From contig CAXTUB010000005.1 of the NCBI GenBank assembly GCA_964247385.1, positions 62,001 to 126,000 on the forward strand: a stretch of DNA of 64,000 nucleotides, given 5' to 3'. How positions within the stretch are numbered: the first letter of the stretch is position 1; every line of letters begins with the position of its first letter. The position numbers were made by a program, and so were the translations under genes. The stretch comes from TMP-86 sp964247385 (GTDB lineage Bacteria; Pseudomonadota; Gammaproteobacteria; Steroidobacterales; Steroidobacteraceae). Below the pieces are notes generated by a model. The model was not told the origin of the DNA. It did not search any database and was given only the letters and a program-made list of their open reading frames with translations. Of this stretch, positions 18,039 through 27,148 are shown piece after piece.

Positions 18039-18680
18039 ATGAACACACTCAATTCGCCGCCGCTGGCTCCGTTACTGAAGCAATTGTTTGCCGACGATGA
18101 ACGTTCATCGGCCAGTATGCGGCGCGGGTCGGGGCCCTCGGGCACATCGTCTGCGGACAACTACATCGAATTTTTTTCCCGGCTCAAGGACATGCATCTT
18201 GCCATTGCTCCGGAGACCGGCCGCTTCCTTTACATGGCGGCGCGCGCCATGCGGGCGCGAGCCATCGTCGAGTTCGGCACCTCGTTCGGCATCTCCACGT
18301 TGTTTCTAGCCGCGGCCATCAAGGACAACGGCGGCGGCAAAGTCATCAGTACGGAATTCGAGCCTTCGAAAATTGCAAACGCCCAGGCCAACCTGGATGC
18401 AGGCGGCGTGAGTGCGCTGGTCGAGATCCGTGCGGGCGATGCGTTGCAAACCTTGGCCAAGGATTTGCCCGACGAAATCGATTTGGTGTTATTGGACGGC
18501 GCTAAACCCTTGTATGTTCCGATCCTGCGCTTGCTCGAGCCGCGGTTGCGGAGCGGTGCGCTGGTGGTCGCGGATAATTCAGATATGTGCCCGGACTATG
18601 TAGCCTATGTACGCGCCGCGACGGATGATTATTTGACGGTGCCGTTCGGCAGCGACGTCGAGCTATCGATGCGTCTATAG
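18039..18680 (+). CDS. SAM-dependent O-methyltransferase family protein
   Basis: 213 residues with the class I methyltransferase core: AIVEFGTSFGISTLFLAAAI (motif I), ISTEFEPSKIANAQANL (acidic ribose-binding loop), and IDLVLLDGAKPLYVPILRLLEPRLRSGALVVADN. This resembles the catechol O-methyltransferase-like family 3. Acceptor unknown. An AGAAGAAG site precedes the ATG. It stands alone, about 155 bases after the hydrolase gene. Confidence 0.85.
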   Translation: MNTLNSPPLAPLLKQLFADDERSSASMRRGSGPSGTSSADNYIEFFSRLKDMHLAIAPETGRFLYMAARAMRARAIVEFGTSFGISTLFLAAAIKDNGGGKVISTEFEPSKIANAQANLDAGGVSALVEIRAGDALQTLAKDLPDEIDLVLLDGAKPLYVPILRLLEPRLRSGALVVADNSDMCPDYVAYVRAATDDYLTVPFGSDVELSMRL

Positions 18681-18821
18681 ATGCCCGCTGTAGGAAAGCG
18701 CGCATAGCATTCTGCGCAGCAATCTCACCTGCGAACGAGATAAGGTAGCGAACTGTTTGCTGCTCGAGCGTCGGCTACACCACGCCGTGCAGTGCATGTT
18801 CACGACCAGAAAGGAATCTTC

Positions 18822-19334
18822 ATGCCATCCGCCAAGAAAAGATCCGCTCGAAAATCAGTTCGCCCATCAGCGCGTCGCGCCCCCAAGAATCAAGACGCCG
18901 TGTCGTTGTTGAAAGCCGATCACAAGCAGGTGAGCAAGTGGTTCGAGGAATTCGAAGGCGCTCGCTCTGCTTCCAAGAAGCAAACTTTGGCAGCCAACAT
19001 CTGCAAAGCGTTGCGCGTTCACACGCAGATCGAGGAAGAGATCTTCTATCCCGTGTTCATTCAAGCCACGAAAGATAAAGACATGCACCATGAGGCTGTG
19101 GTGGAGCACAACGGCGCCAAGGAGTTGATTGCTCAAATCGAGTCTTCGAGTCCGGCCGATGACTATTACGACTCAAAGGTGCATGTGCTGTCTGAAATGA
19201 TCAAGCATCACGTCAAGGAAGAAGAGCAGAAAGACGGCATGTTCGCCGAGGCGCGCGCTTCCAAGAAAATGGACTTGCAGGCGCTGGGTGAGCAACTCCA
19301 ATTGCGCAAAGAAGAGCTGATGGCTCGTGGTTGA
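18822..19334 (+). CDS. Hemerythrin-like HHE domain protein
   Basis: 170 residues; ATG 18822 has an AAGGA site about 8 bases upstream. After a basic, serine-rich N-terminus of about 25 residues, the helices carry the di-iron ligand pattern: LLKADHKQV, HTQIEEEIFYPVF, HHEAVVEHNGAKEL and IKHHVKEEE. Hemerythrin-type domains bind O2, NO or iron. The basic N-terminus is unusual in charge but common in soil-bacterial relatives. Confidence 0.88.
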   Translation: MPSAKKRSARKSVRPSARRAPKNQDAVSLLKADHKQVSKWFEEFEGARSASKKQTLAANICKALRVHTQIEEEIFYPVFIQATKDKDMHHEAVVEHNGAKELIAQIESSSPADDYYDSKVHVLSEMIKHHVKEEEQKDGMFAEARASKKMDLQALGEQLQLRKEELMARG

Positions 19335-19489
19335 TGCGAGCGTGAACCAGCGGCGCAATATGTAAAGTGAGGTCGGACATCGCCGACGGTAGGTCCCTCT
19401 GGGCGCGAGTCATCTGCCGCCACATCGCATGATATCTAGATCGTTCGTGCCGGCGGTTGAGCTGTAAATCGCCGCCCCAAACGCAAACC

Positions 19490-21697
19490 ATGAACGCATC
19501 GCTCGACCGGGAATATCTCGCCAACACCACCGCGCAAGAGCTCGGCACCCGGCCGCTGCGCGAGGCGAACCACATCGCGGAGCTCCATAGTTTCCGGCGC
19601 TTGGCGCGCGACTTGGCCACGGATCCCAGCCGCATCATGGAAACTCTGTGCGACGTGGTGCTCGAGCAGTGCAACGTGGGCTCGGCAGGCATCAGTGTCG
19701 TGGAAACGGATCAGAGCGGCGCCAGTAGACTGCGCTGGCCGGCCATCTCCGGTGAGTGGGCACATCATAAGAATCGTACGTGGATACTGAGCGAAAGCCC
19801 GTGCGGTGTTTGCATGGATTTGAACGCGACCGTGTTGGTGCAGGACATGCACACACGCTTTCCCGCGCATGCTGCGACGACTCCGCATGTCAACGAAATT
19901 TTGCTGACGCCTTTCCACGAAGGCGGCTGTCCCGTCGGTACGCTATGGGCTCTGTCGCATGACGAGAAGCGGCTGTTCGATCAGGAGGATCAGCGGCTGC
20001 TTCTCACCTTCTCGGATTTCGCATCGGTCGCCTTTCAGGCGTGCAGAGAAGCTCCGCGCGCCGTACTCGAGCGAGAGGCGCACCATCACTTTCGGATCAT
20101 GGCCGACACCATTCCCGTTCATGTATGGACAGCCGACGATTTGGGTCAGACCGACTGGTGCAACGCCGAGACGTATCGCTACAGCGGCAAGCAGCCGGAT
20201 GATTTGCTCGGCGATCGGTGGTGGCTTTTGCATCATCCCGACGATAGGGCGTGCGCACGCGCGCACTGGGCGCAGCTCACTCGAGATCGCCTGCCGTACG
20301 AAGCCGAAGTGCGATTGCGTGCCGCCTACGGCGCCTATCGCTGGCATTTGGCACGCGGCGCGCCGCTGGAAGGCACCCTCGGCAAGCGATGGGTGGGCAC
20401 GCATACCGATATCCATGATCGGAAAATGGCTTGCAGCGAGCTGCGCAGCGCAGTCACTCAGGACAACAATACCCAGAGCAACAACATCCAAGGCGAGAAC
20501 ATCCAGGCAGAACGAAGAGTCCCGCCGCGCAAGCGCGACTTGAATGCTGCAGAAGATGCGTTACGGCAAGCGCAGAAGATGGAAGCCATTGGCCAGCTCA
20601 CCGGCGGTATTGCGCATGACTTCAACAATTTACTTGCAGGCGTGCTGGGCTCACTTGCGCTGATCCGGCGGAGGCTGGATGCGGGCCGCACGGAAGATGT
20701 GGGGCGCCTCATGGACGCTGCCACCACCGCAGCGCAGCGCGCCGCCGCATTGACTCATCGGTTGCTCGCATTTGCGCGGCGCCAGCCACTGGACATTCGC
20801 ACTGAAGAAATCGGCGCGCTGATCTGCGGCATGCGCGAAATTTTCGAGAGAACTTTGGGAGACTCCGTTCAGGTGCACACGCACGCCGAGCCTGCGCTTT
20901 GGCCCGCACTCACCGATGCAAATCAGTTCGAGAGCGCGCTGCTCAATCTCGCGATCAATGCTCGCGACGCCATGCCGGACGGCGGAACGCTGCGCATCGA
21001 GAGCCGCAACGCGACGATCCAGTCGCCGTCACCCCACGCGGGGCTTCATCCGGGGGATTACGTGGTGGTCGAGGTGACCGATAGTGGCGTGGGCATGGCC
21101 GAAGAAACCCAGGCGCGCGCGTTCGACCCGTTTTTCACGACCAAGCCCATTGGGCAAGGCACCGGACTCGGGCTGTCGATGATTTACGGCTTCGTGAAGC
21201 AATGCAGCGGATTCGTGCAGCTTTCCAGCGCCGAAGGTCGCGGCACGACGGTGAGCCTGTATTTGCCTCGGTCGACTCGAGGCGTGCCGGCAGCGAATGA
21301 GAGTTCTAACGAGAACATTGCGCGAGGCTCCGGAGAGCGCGTATTGCTGGTCGAAGACGAAGCATCGGTGCGCATGATCATCGGCGATGTATTGACCGAC
21401 CTCGGCTATCGAAAGCTCGAAGCCGTCAATGCCACGGATGCCATTGAGCTCATGCGACGGCACGGTCCGATCGACCTTCTCATCACAGATGTCGGTTTGC
21501 CCGTCATCAATGGACGCCAATTGGCAGAAATGGCGCGTGCCTTGCAGCCCGGACTCAAGGTATTGTTCGTCACGGGCTATGCCGCCACCGTTGCGGTACG
21601 GGCGGGCTCGTTGGAGCCCGGGATGGATGTATTAGCAAAACCGTTTACTCTCGATGCCTTGTCGAAAAAGATTCGCTGCTCGGTGGGTGCGAGCTAG
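19490..21697 (+). CDS. Hybrid sensor histidine kinase (GAF-PAS-HisKA-HATPase-receiver)
   Basis: 735 residues from ATG 19490. A GAF domain (about 35-190) and a PAS domain (about 200-310) sense a signal, then a linker rich in asparagine and glutamine (325-340). The H-box GGIAHDFNNLL has His376. The HATPase domain has NLAINARDAMPDGG, DSGVGM (530-535) and GTGLGLSMIYG. A C-terminal receiver has VEDEASVRM and the phosphoacceptor Asp667 in LLITDVGLPVING, with Lys717. No membrane segment, so a cytoplasmic kinase. No partner regulator is adjacent. Confidence 0.9.
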   Translation: MNASLDREYLANTTAQELGTRPLREANHIAELHSFRRLARDLATDPSRIMETLCDVVLEQCNVGSAGISVVETDQSGASRLRWPAISGEWAHHKNRTWILSESPCGVCMDLNATVLVQDMHTRFPAHAATTPHVNEILLTPFHEGGCPVGTLWALSHDEKRLFDQEDQRLLLTFSDFASVAFQACREAPRAVLEREAHHHFRIMADTIPVHVWTADDLGQTDWCNAETYRYSGKQPDDLLGDRWWLLHHPDDRACARAHWAQLTRDRLPYEAEVRLRAAYGAYRWHLARGAPLEGTLGKRWVGTHTDIHDRKMACSELRSAVTQDNNTQSNNIQGENIQAERRVPPRKRDLNAAEDALRQAQKMEAIGQLTGGIAHDFNNLLAGVLGSLALIRRRLDAGRTEDVGRLMDAATTAAQRAAALTHRLLAFARRQPLDIRTEEIGALICGMREIFERTLGDSVQVHTHAEPALWPALTDANQFESALLNLAINARDAMPDGGTLRIESRNATIQSPSPHAGLHPGDYVVVEVTDSGVGMAEETQARAFDPFFTTKPIGQGTGLGLSMIYGFVKQCSGFVQLSSAEGRGTTVSLYLPRSTRGVPAANESSNENIARGSGERVLLVEDEASVRMIIGDVLTDLGYRKLEAVNATDAIELMRRHGPIDLLITDVGLPVINGRQLAEMARALQPGLKVLFVTGYAATVAVRAGSLEPGMDVLAKPFTLDALSKKIRCSVGAS

Positions 21698-21739
21698 CGG
21701 GCCCACGGCGCAGCACACCTTGAATGCTTCGACGCGACG

Positions 21740-22186
21740 ATGCCTGCCGAACTATTGATGCAGGCGGGCAAGGCCGCTGCCTACTACGTGGCGCTCATTG
21801 TCATGATGCGCCTTGCGGGTAAGCGGCTCGCCGGCCAGACCACTACTTTCGATCTCATCGTGCTCATCACGCTCGGTGTGGTGCTGCAAAGCTCCGCGCT
21901 GCAAAAAGGGCTGAGCAATGCGCTCGTGTTCGTGCTGACGGTGTTTGCGTTGCACCGCGGTCTTGCATTGTTGTGCGCGCGTTCTTCGTTCGTGCGTCAT
22001 TTGGTGCGCGGCAAGCCGCGCGCCCTCATCATCGACGGCCGGGTCATCGAGGCTGCTCTCAACGACGAAGGCATCAGCCGCGCCGAGCTGCTGGCGGGGT
22101 TGCGTAAACTGGGACACGAGCAGCCCGAAGAGATCAAGCTGGCGACGCTGGAAGAGACGGGGCACATCTCGGCCGTGGCGAAATAA
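21740..22186 (+). CDS. DUF421/YetF-type membrane protein
   Basis: 148 residues. Hydrophobic segments at about 10-28, 36-55 and 58-78 are followed by the small cytosolic domain typical of DUF421 (PRALIIDGRVIEAALNDEGISRAELLAGLRKLG). A shortened single-copy member of the YetF family. Function is unknown; YetF is linked to spore biology in Bacillus, which is not relevant here. It ends one base before the ligase gene, implying co-expression. Confidence 0.85.
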   Translation: MPAELLMQAGKAAAYYVALIVMMRLAGKRLAGQTTTFDLIVLITLGVVLQSSALQKGLSNALVFVLTVFALHRGLALLCARSSFVRHLVRGKPRALIIDGRVIEAALNDEGISRAELLAGLRKLGHEQPEEIKLATLEETGHISAVAK

Positions 22187-22187
22187 T

Positions 22188-23756
22188 ACGAAACTAACCG
22201 AACTGGTTCGAACGTCGCTTCGCATCGGCGCGGTGCGCGCGCGCACCGCCAAAGTTCGCGAGCTCGTCGCGCTCTTGAAACAACTCGAGCCCGATGAAAT
22301 CGAGGCTGCGGTCTTGTTCCTGTCGGGGGAGACGCGGCAGGGACGCATCAAGATCGGCTACGCGGCGTTGCGCGCCGCAAGCGACGAACAGGCAGCGTCC
22401 GAACCGAGCCTCACCATCGCTCAGGTCGATACCGCCCTGCATTTGCTTGCGCACGTGAGCGGCGCCGGCGCAGCGCGCAGGCGTGAAGCACTGCTGCGTG
22501 AGCTGTTTGCGAGCGCATCGCGCGAGGAGCAGGATTTCCTGCGTCGCTTGCTCGTCGGCGAGCTGCGTCAGGGCGCGCTCGGTGGGATCATGACCGATGC
22601 ATTGGCGGCAGCCGCAGAGCTTCCGCCGCCGCTCGTGCGCCGCGCCGCCATGTACGCATCGAATCTTGGCGCGCTGGCCCGCAGTGTGTTGATGGAAGGC
22701 CGCGCCGGCCTCGAGCGCTTCGCGCTGCAAATTTTTTCACCCGCGGCGCCCATGCTGGCGCAAACCGCCGTGAGCGTGGATGAAGCCATCGCCGCGTTCC
22801 CGATGCCCTGCGCGTTTGACTGGAAAGTGGATGGCGCGCGCATCCAGGTGCACAAGAAAAACGCAGAAGTGCGAATTTTCACGCGAGCGCTCAATGAGGT
22901 GACCGCGGCAATTCCTGAAATCGCCGAGCAAGTCGCCAAGCTTCCGGCCGACATCTGTGTGTTGGACGGCGAGGCGGTCGCCTCCGATGCCGCGGGCCTG
23001 CCGCACCCATTCCAGATCACCATGCGCCGGTTTGGCCGCAAGCTCGACATCGAAGCCATGCGCGCCGAGCTGCCCATCGGGGCACTGTTCTTCGATTGTC
23101 TTCAGCTCGAGAACCGTGTTCTCATCGATGCGCCTCTGAGCGATCGAATCGGCGCGTTGCAAAGTTTCGTGCCCGATGCGCTGCGAATCCCGCGCTTGAT
23201 CACGAGCTCAGCGGCCGAGGCGCGCGCATTCTATGAAAGCGCATTGAGCGCGGGCCACGAAGGCGTCGTCGCCAAGCGCTTGGACTCGACCTACGAGGCC
23301 GGCAATCGCGGCGCGGGTTGGCTCAAGATCAAACGCGCGCACACGCTCGACCTCGTGGTCATCGCAGCCGAATGGGGCAACGGCAGACGCGAAGGCAAGC
23401 TGTCGAATTTGCATCTCGCGGCCCTGGAGACGAATCCATCGCAGCCCCACGCGGGACAATTCATCATGCTGGGCAAGACGTTCAAGGGTCTCACGGATGC
23501 CATGCTTGAATGGCAAACCGAGGCTTTCCTGGCACGCGAAATTTCGCGCGACCGCTGGACCGTGCAAGTGCGGCCGGAGTTGGTGGTCGAGATTGCGTTC
23601 AGCGATTTGCAGGCGAGCCGGCGCTACCCCGGCGGCATGGCGCTGCGGCTCGCACGCGTCAAGCGCTATCGAAAAGACAAGACCGCGGCCGAGGCGGACA
23701 CCATGGACACGGTGCGCAAACTCTTCACGCTCGCCAATGAGCACACGCGCCGCTAA
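22188..23756 (+). CDS. ATP-dependent DNA ligase without an ATG at the expected start
   Basis: The fold is clear from KLTELVRTS to the end: adenylation motif I KVDG with Lys213, motif III VLDGEAV, motifs IV-V EGVVAKRLDSTYEAGNRGAGWLKIKR, and an OB-fold tail. It is a full-length bacterial/archaeal-type ligase of about 522 residues. The expected start, just before KLTELV, is ACG at 22188. In-frame alternatives are CTG 22203 and GTG 22233, the latter losing about 15 residues. It ends 12 bases before parB. Ligases of this class seal nicks in repair; see the LigD-like gene at 24801. Confidence 0.85.
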   Translation, partial: TKLTELVRTSLRIGAVRARTAKVRELVALLKQLEPDEIEAAVLFLSGETRQGRIKIGYAALRAASDEQAASEPSLTIAQVDTALHLLAHVSGAGAARRREALLRELFASASREEQDFLRRLLVGELRQGALGGIMTDALAAAAELPPPLVRRAAMYASNLGALARSVLMEGRAGLERFALQIFSPAAPMLAQTAVSVDEAIAAFPMPCAFDWKVDGARIQVHKKNAEVRIFTRALNEVTAAIPEIAEQVAKLPADICVLDGEAVASDAAGLPHPFQITMRRFGRKLDIEAMRAELPIGALFFDCLQLENRVLIDAPLSDRIGALQSFVPDALRIPRLITSSAAEARAFYESALSAGHEGVVAKRLDSTYEAGNRGAGWLKIKRAHTLDLVVIAAEWGNGRREGKLSNLHLAALETNPSQPHAGQFIMLGKTFKGLTDAMLEWQTEAFLAREISRDRWTVQVRPELVVEIAFSDLQASRRYPGGMALRLARVKRYRKDKTAAEADTMDTVRKLFTLANEHTRR

Positions 23757-23767
23757 ACTTTCGCGCC

Positions 23768-24712
23768 ATGTCTTTGAAAAAACCTGCGTTGGGGCGAGGC
23801 TTGGCGGAGTTGAGCCCGCTCCTCGCGCGTCGCGCAGATCAGCAGCCGCCGGGCAGCGTGCCATCGGCCATCGTGCCTTCGCCCGAGTTCATGCACGCCT
23901 CGCGCTCTGCCGTGGGCGAACGGCTCGCCGTGCTACCGGTCGACCTGCTCGAGCGCGGCAAATACCAGCCCCGAGTGGATATGCGCGAAGAATCGCTCGC
24001 CGACCTCGCAAGCTCCATCAAATCGCAAGGCTTGGTCCAGCCGATTCTGGTGCGGCCGATCGCGCGCAGAGAGGCAGGCGGAGCTTTGCGCTACGAAATC
24101 ATTGCAGGCGAACGGCGTTGGCGCGCAGCGCAGCTCGCGGGGCTCAACGAGATTCCCGCGGTCATTCGCGAGGTGCCCGACGAGGCCGCCGTGGTGATGG
24201 CGCTGATCGAGAATATTCAACGGGAAAATTTGAATCCGCTCGAAGAGGCGCGCGCTCTCGAACGGCTCATTGGTGAATTTGGATTGACTCATCATGCGGC
24301 CGCCGAAGCCGTTGGGCGCTCGCGCGCCGCCGTCAGCAATTTGCTGCGGCTCATGGAGCTTGCGGACGAGGTCAAGACCTTGCTCGAGTCCAGAGCCCTC
24401 GAAATGGGACATGCGCGCGCGCTGCTCGGCCTTTCGAATCGACGCCAACAAATCGAAGTGGCGCAGTTGGTGTCGAAAAAGCAGCTCTCCGTTCGTGATA
24501 CCGAGTCGCTGGTGCGCCGGCTGTCAGCGCCCGCTGCCGACCCTGCCGAGCCGGCGCCCGCGGATCCGGACATTCGCCGGCTCGAGCTGGAGCTCGCCGA
24601 CAAGCTTGGGGCGAAAGTCGCGTTCCATCATCTGCGCGGTGGCAAGGGCAAGCTGATTGTCAGCTATAACAGTCTCGATGAGCTCGAAGGCATTCTCGCG
24701 CACATTCAATAG
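23768..24712 (+). CDS. parB: Chromosome partitioning protein ParB
   Basis: 314 residues. GERRWRA (114-120) is the CTP-binding/hydrolysis motif, preceded by LVQPILVRP, and followed by ALIENIQRENLNPLEEA and the helix-turn-helix segment GLTHHAAAEAVGRSRAAVSNLLRLMEL. ParB spreads from parS sites and stimulates ParA. The N-terminus, KKPALGRGLAELSPLL, is typical. It lies 12 bases after the DNA ligase and not next to parA, unlike most relatives. Confidence 0.94.
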   Translation: MSLKKPALGRGLAELSPLLARRADQQPPGSVPSAIVPSPEFMHASRSAVGERLAVLPVDLLERGKYQPRVDMREESLADLASSIKSQGLVQPILVRPIARREAGGALRYEIIAGERRWRAAQLAGLNEIPAVIREVPDEAAVVMALIENIQRENLNPLEEARALERLIGEFGLTHHAAAEAVGRSRAAVSNLLRLMELADEVKTLLESRALEMGHARALLGLSNRRQQIEVAQLVSKKQLSVRDTESLVRRLSAPAADPAEPAPADPDIRRLELELADKLGAKVAFHHLRGGKGKLIVSYNSLDELEGILAHIQ

Positions 24713-24800
24713 CCCTGTGTGCATGCGTGATGTGCATTCGCTCGATGTGCATTCGCTCGATGCGCATGCTTACTATGATGCGCACGCGCGTGCGCGAGTC

Positions 24801-26495
24801 TCATGCGCGGCGGCGCGGCGCGGACTGGGTGGCGCGTTGAATGGCCGCTTTCAAAGGAGTAGCGGATTTCGCGTAGCCGGCCCAGGGCTTGGATTTCTTC
24901 AGCAGGGCGGGCGCGGTGCGCACCGTAAACTTTTTCGGCTCCAATCCCTTGCGCACTTGCTTCCATTCCACGGGCATGGAGACCGGCGCGCCTTCGCGTG
25001 CGCGCGGTGATAGCACGCTGACCGCCGTCGAGAGGCGGTCATTGCGAAGATAGTCGAGAAAAATTCGTCCCGTGCGGTCTTTCTTCGCCATGGTGTCCAG
25101 GTATTTCTTGGGGCTGTCGGCCGCCATTTGCGCGCAGATCAAATGCGCGAAATTTTTTGCGGTGTCCCAGTCGATGGCGTGCTTGCCGCCCGCGAGCGGC
25201 GTGACGAGGTGCAACCCCTTGCCGCCGGTGGTCTTGCAGAAAGACTCGAGGCCTACTTTCGTCAGCCGTTGACGCAACTCCAGCGCCGCTTCGATGACCC
25301 GCTCGAAGCTCACATCGGGAGCAGGATCGAGATCAAACACGAATCGGCCTGCGACCTCGGGATGGTCGGGCTCGCAATTCCACGGATGAATTTCGAGCGC
25401 CGCGATTTGCGCAGCCGCGGTCAATGCTTCGGGCCGATCGATCTGCACGTAGGGCGCTTTGTCGCCACGCACTTTCACGAGTGTAAAGGCCTCGGAACCG
25501 CCTGCCATGGCGTGGCGCTGAAAGAAATGCTCGCCGCCGATGCCGTCCGGCGCGCGCACCAACGAGCACGGGCGGCCGACGAGATGCGGCAATAGAAAAT
25601 CCTGCACTTGCGCGAAATAATCCGCGAGATCCTGCTTGGTCACGGGCTTGCCATCGCCCGCATTGGGCCACAACGCTTTGTCGGGCTTGGAAAGGACCAC
25701 GCGTACTGCCTTACCGCTCCCCGTGACCTTAAGGGTGTTCTCGCCCGTGCCCTTGGCCGTTCCGTTGACCTTCTTCTTGATCGGCGTGGCTGCCGACGCT
25801 GACGCGGTATCGAGCGTCGAAGCGGCAGCGCGTGCAGGCTTCGATTGCCAAACCGCATCGGCGGGCGGTGCATCCGACGCTCCCAACATGAATGCCTTCG
25901 GCGCCTTGCCCTTGCCGCCCGCGATTTGACTCATCGATCGGCCCGAAGCGACGGACCGATCCTCCGCCATCATCGGCTCCGTGCCGCCTGGCTTCGCGTA
26001 TTCATCTTTGTGCTTGATGAGGAGCCAGTTATTGCGGCGCTCGTTGGCGCGGCCCTTGATGCGTACGAGCACCCAGCCGCCGTGCAAGCGCTCACCCGCC
26101 AGAATGAACTTGAGCTCGCCTTTGCGCAGTGCTTCTTCGGGACGCGCAGTACCCTCGGGTTGCCAAAATCCCCGATCCCAAAGCTGCACCGTGCCACCGC
26201 CATATTGACCTTGCGGAATCGTGCCTTCGAAATCGCCGTAATCGAGAGGATGGTCTTCGACTTCAACCGCGAGCCGCTTGTCCGCCGGATCGATGGATGG
26301 GCCACGTGTGACGGCCCACGATTTGAACACTCCGTCGAGCTCCAAGCGCAAATCGAAATGCAAGCGCGTGGCGTCGTGCTTCTGAATCACATAGCGCAAA
26401 TGCGCAGCGGGCTTGACCTCGCGCTCGCCGGAAGGCTCGGCGGTCTTGCCGAAGTCGCGCTTTTTCTTATATGTGGCGAGCTGACCCTTGGCCAT
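24801..26495 (-). CDS. LigD-type end-joining protein lacking the ligase domain (PE-POL)
   Basis: 564 residues from ATG at 26495. Residues about 30-165 are a LigD 3'-phosphoesterase domain (KHDATRLHFDLRLELDG and RGPSIDP, then GTIPQGQYGGGTV). Residues about 265-550 are a LigD polymerase/primase domain (KPDKALWPNAG, then FVFDLDPAPDVSF with metal-binding Asp388 and Asp390, and FCKTTGGKGLHLVTPL). The usual central ATP-ligase domain is absent; a low-complexity linker takes its place. Known LigD proteins generally have all three. A separate DNA ligase is 1 kb away. No Ku gene is in this window. Confidence 0.88.
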   Translation of the reverse strand: MAKGQLATYKKKRDFGKTAEPSGEREVKPAAHLRYVIQKHDATRLHFDLRLELDGVFKSWAVTRGPSIDPADKRLAVEVEDHPLDYGDFEGTIPQGQYGGGTVQLWDRGFWQPEGTARPEEALRKGELKFILAGERLHGGWVLVRIKGRANERRNNWLLIKHKDEYAKPGGTEPMMAEDRSVASGRSMSQIAGGKGKAPKAFMLGASDAPPADAVWQSKPARAAASTLDTASASAATPIKKKVNGTAKGTGENTLKVTGSGKAVRVVLSKPDKALWPNAGDGKPVTKQDLADYFAQVQDFLLPHLVGRPCSLVRAPDGIGGEHFFQRHAMAGGSEAFTLVKVRGDKAPYVQIDRPEALTAAAQIAALEIHPWNCEPDHPEVAGRFVFDLDPAPDVSFERVIEAALELRQRLTKVGLESFCKTTGGKGLHLVTPLAGGKHAIDWDTAKNFAHLICAQMAADSPKKYLDTMAKKDRTGRIFLDYLRNDRLSTAVSVLSPRAREGAPVSMPVEWKQVRKGLEPKKFTVRTAPALLKKSKPWAGYAKSATPLKAAIQRATQSAPRRRA

Positions 26496-26515
26496 GAATG
26501 TAAAGCTCGCACACG

Positions 26516-27148
26516 ATGAGGGCTGGTGCAATCAGACAAGCGTTGTTCGATGCGCTATCAACTCATCTCGTTGATGACATCGAATTGTCGTTGACACTAC
26601 TCAGTCTCACGCGCACGCTTGCGAGAGAAAAATGGGATGAGGGATGTTGGTTGCTCGCCGGGAAATGGAAGACCGTTATTTGCTGGATGCTGGCAACCAT
26701 AGTTTACCCGTTGTTCCTCGGCGGATTGGGCACGGTTATGGCCGACCCTCCAATAGGGGTCGAAGAAAGCTATTCGATTGCGCCGGATGTGCTCAGTTAT
26801 TCTGCGGCCGATCATTCCGTCGCCAGGCCGCAGCAAAATATTTGTATCGCTCCCATCCCGATCTCATTGGACGACTTCGATGACCTGAGCGGTGACGATA
26901 AGTCTCCAGACGAGGACGATTGCCCCACCGATTCGCGAGACAACCGTCCTAGTCACCTCGCCCGGATCGGATTATTTCAAACGCGTGACTTTGATAGCAT
27001 CGTTTTACCAGTAGCATTCGAGCGTAGCGTTCGGCAGCTTTGGCTAAGCGATGGCGGAAACAAGGTTGAGTCACGCCAGCAGTGCCCGCCAACGGGGCCG
27101 CCCGCCAAATTAACTTTTCGCAGCCAGCGCCTGCGGGTGGCTTCTTGA
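26516..27148 (+). CDS. Hypothetical protein with hydrophobic segment and acidic region
   Basis: Up to 210 residues. A hydrophobic stretch at about 50-75 (TVICWMLATIVYPLFLGGLGTV) could be a signal or membrane segment; the first 45 residues may be non-coding, since an internal start would place it as a signal peptide, but no ATG sits at the right spot. It is followed by an acidic stretch (LDDFDDLSGDDKSPDEDDC). No family is recognised. It overlaps the transporter reading frame by about 67 bases. Confidence 0.4.
   Translation: MRAGAIRQALFDALSTHLVDDIELSLTLLSLTRTLAREKWDEGCWLLAGKWKTVICWMLATIVYPLFLGGLGTVMADPPIGVEESYSIAPDVLSYSAADHSVARPQQNICIAPIPISLDDFDDLSGDDKSPDEDDCPTDSRDNRPSHLARIGLFQTRDFDSIVLPVAFERSVRQLWLSDGGNKVESRQQCPPTGPPAKLTFRSQRLRVAS

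Noticed and set aside
21945..22187. Extension of the DNA-ligase frame into the YetF-type gene
   Set aside because: The upstream part is arginine/serine-rich and shares no ligase features; the YetF frame is the coding one there.
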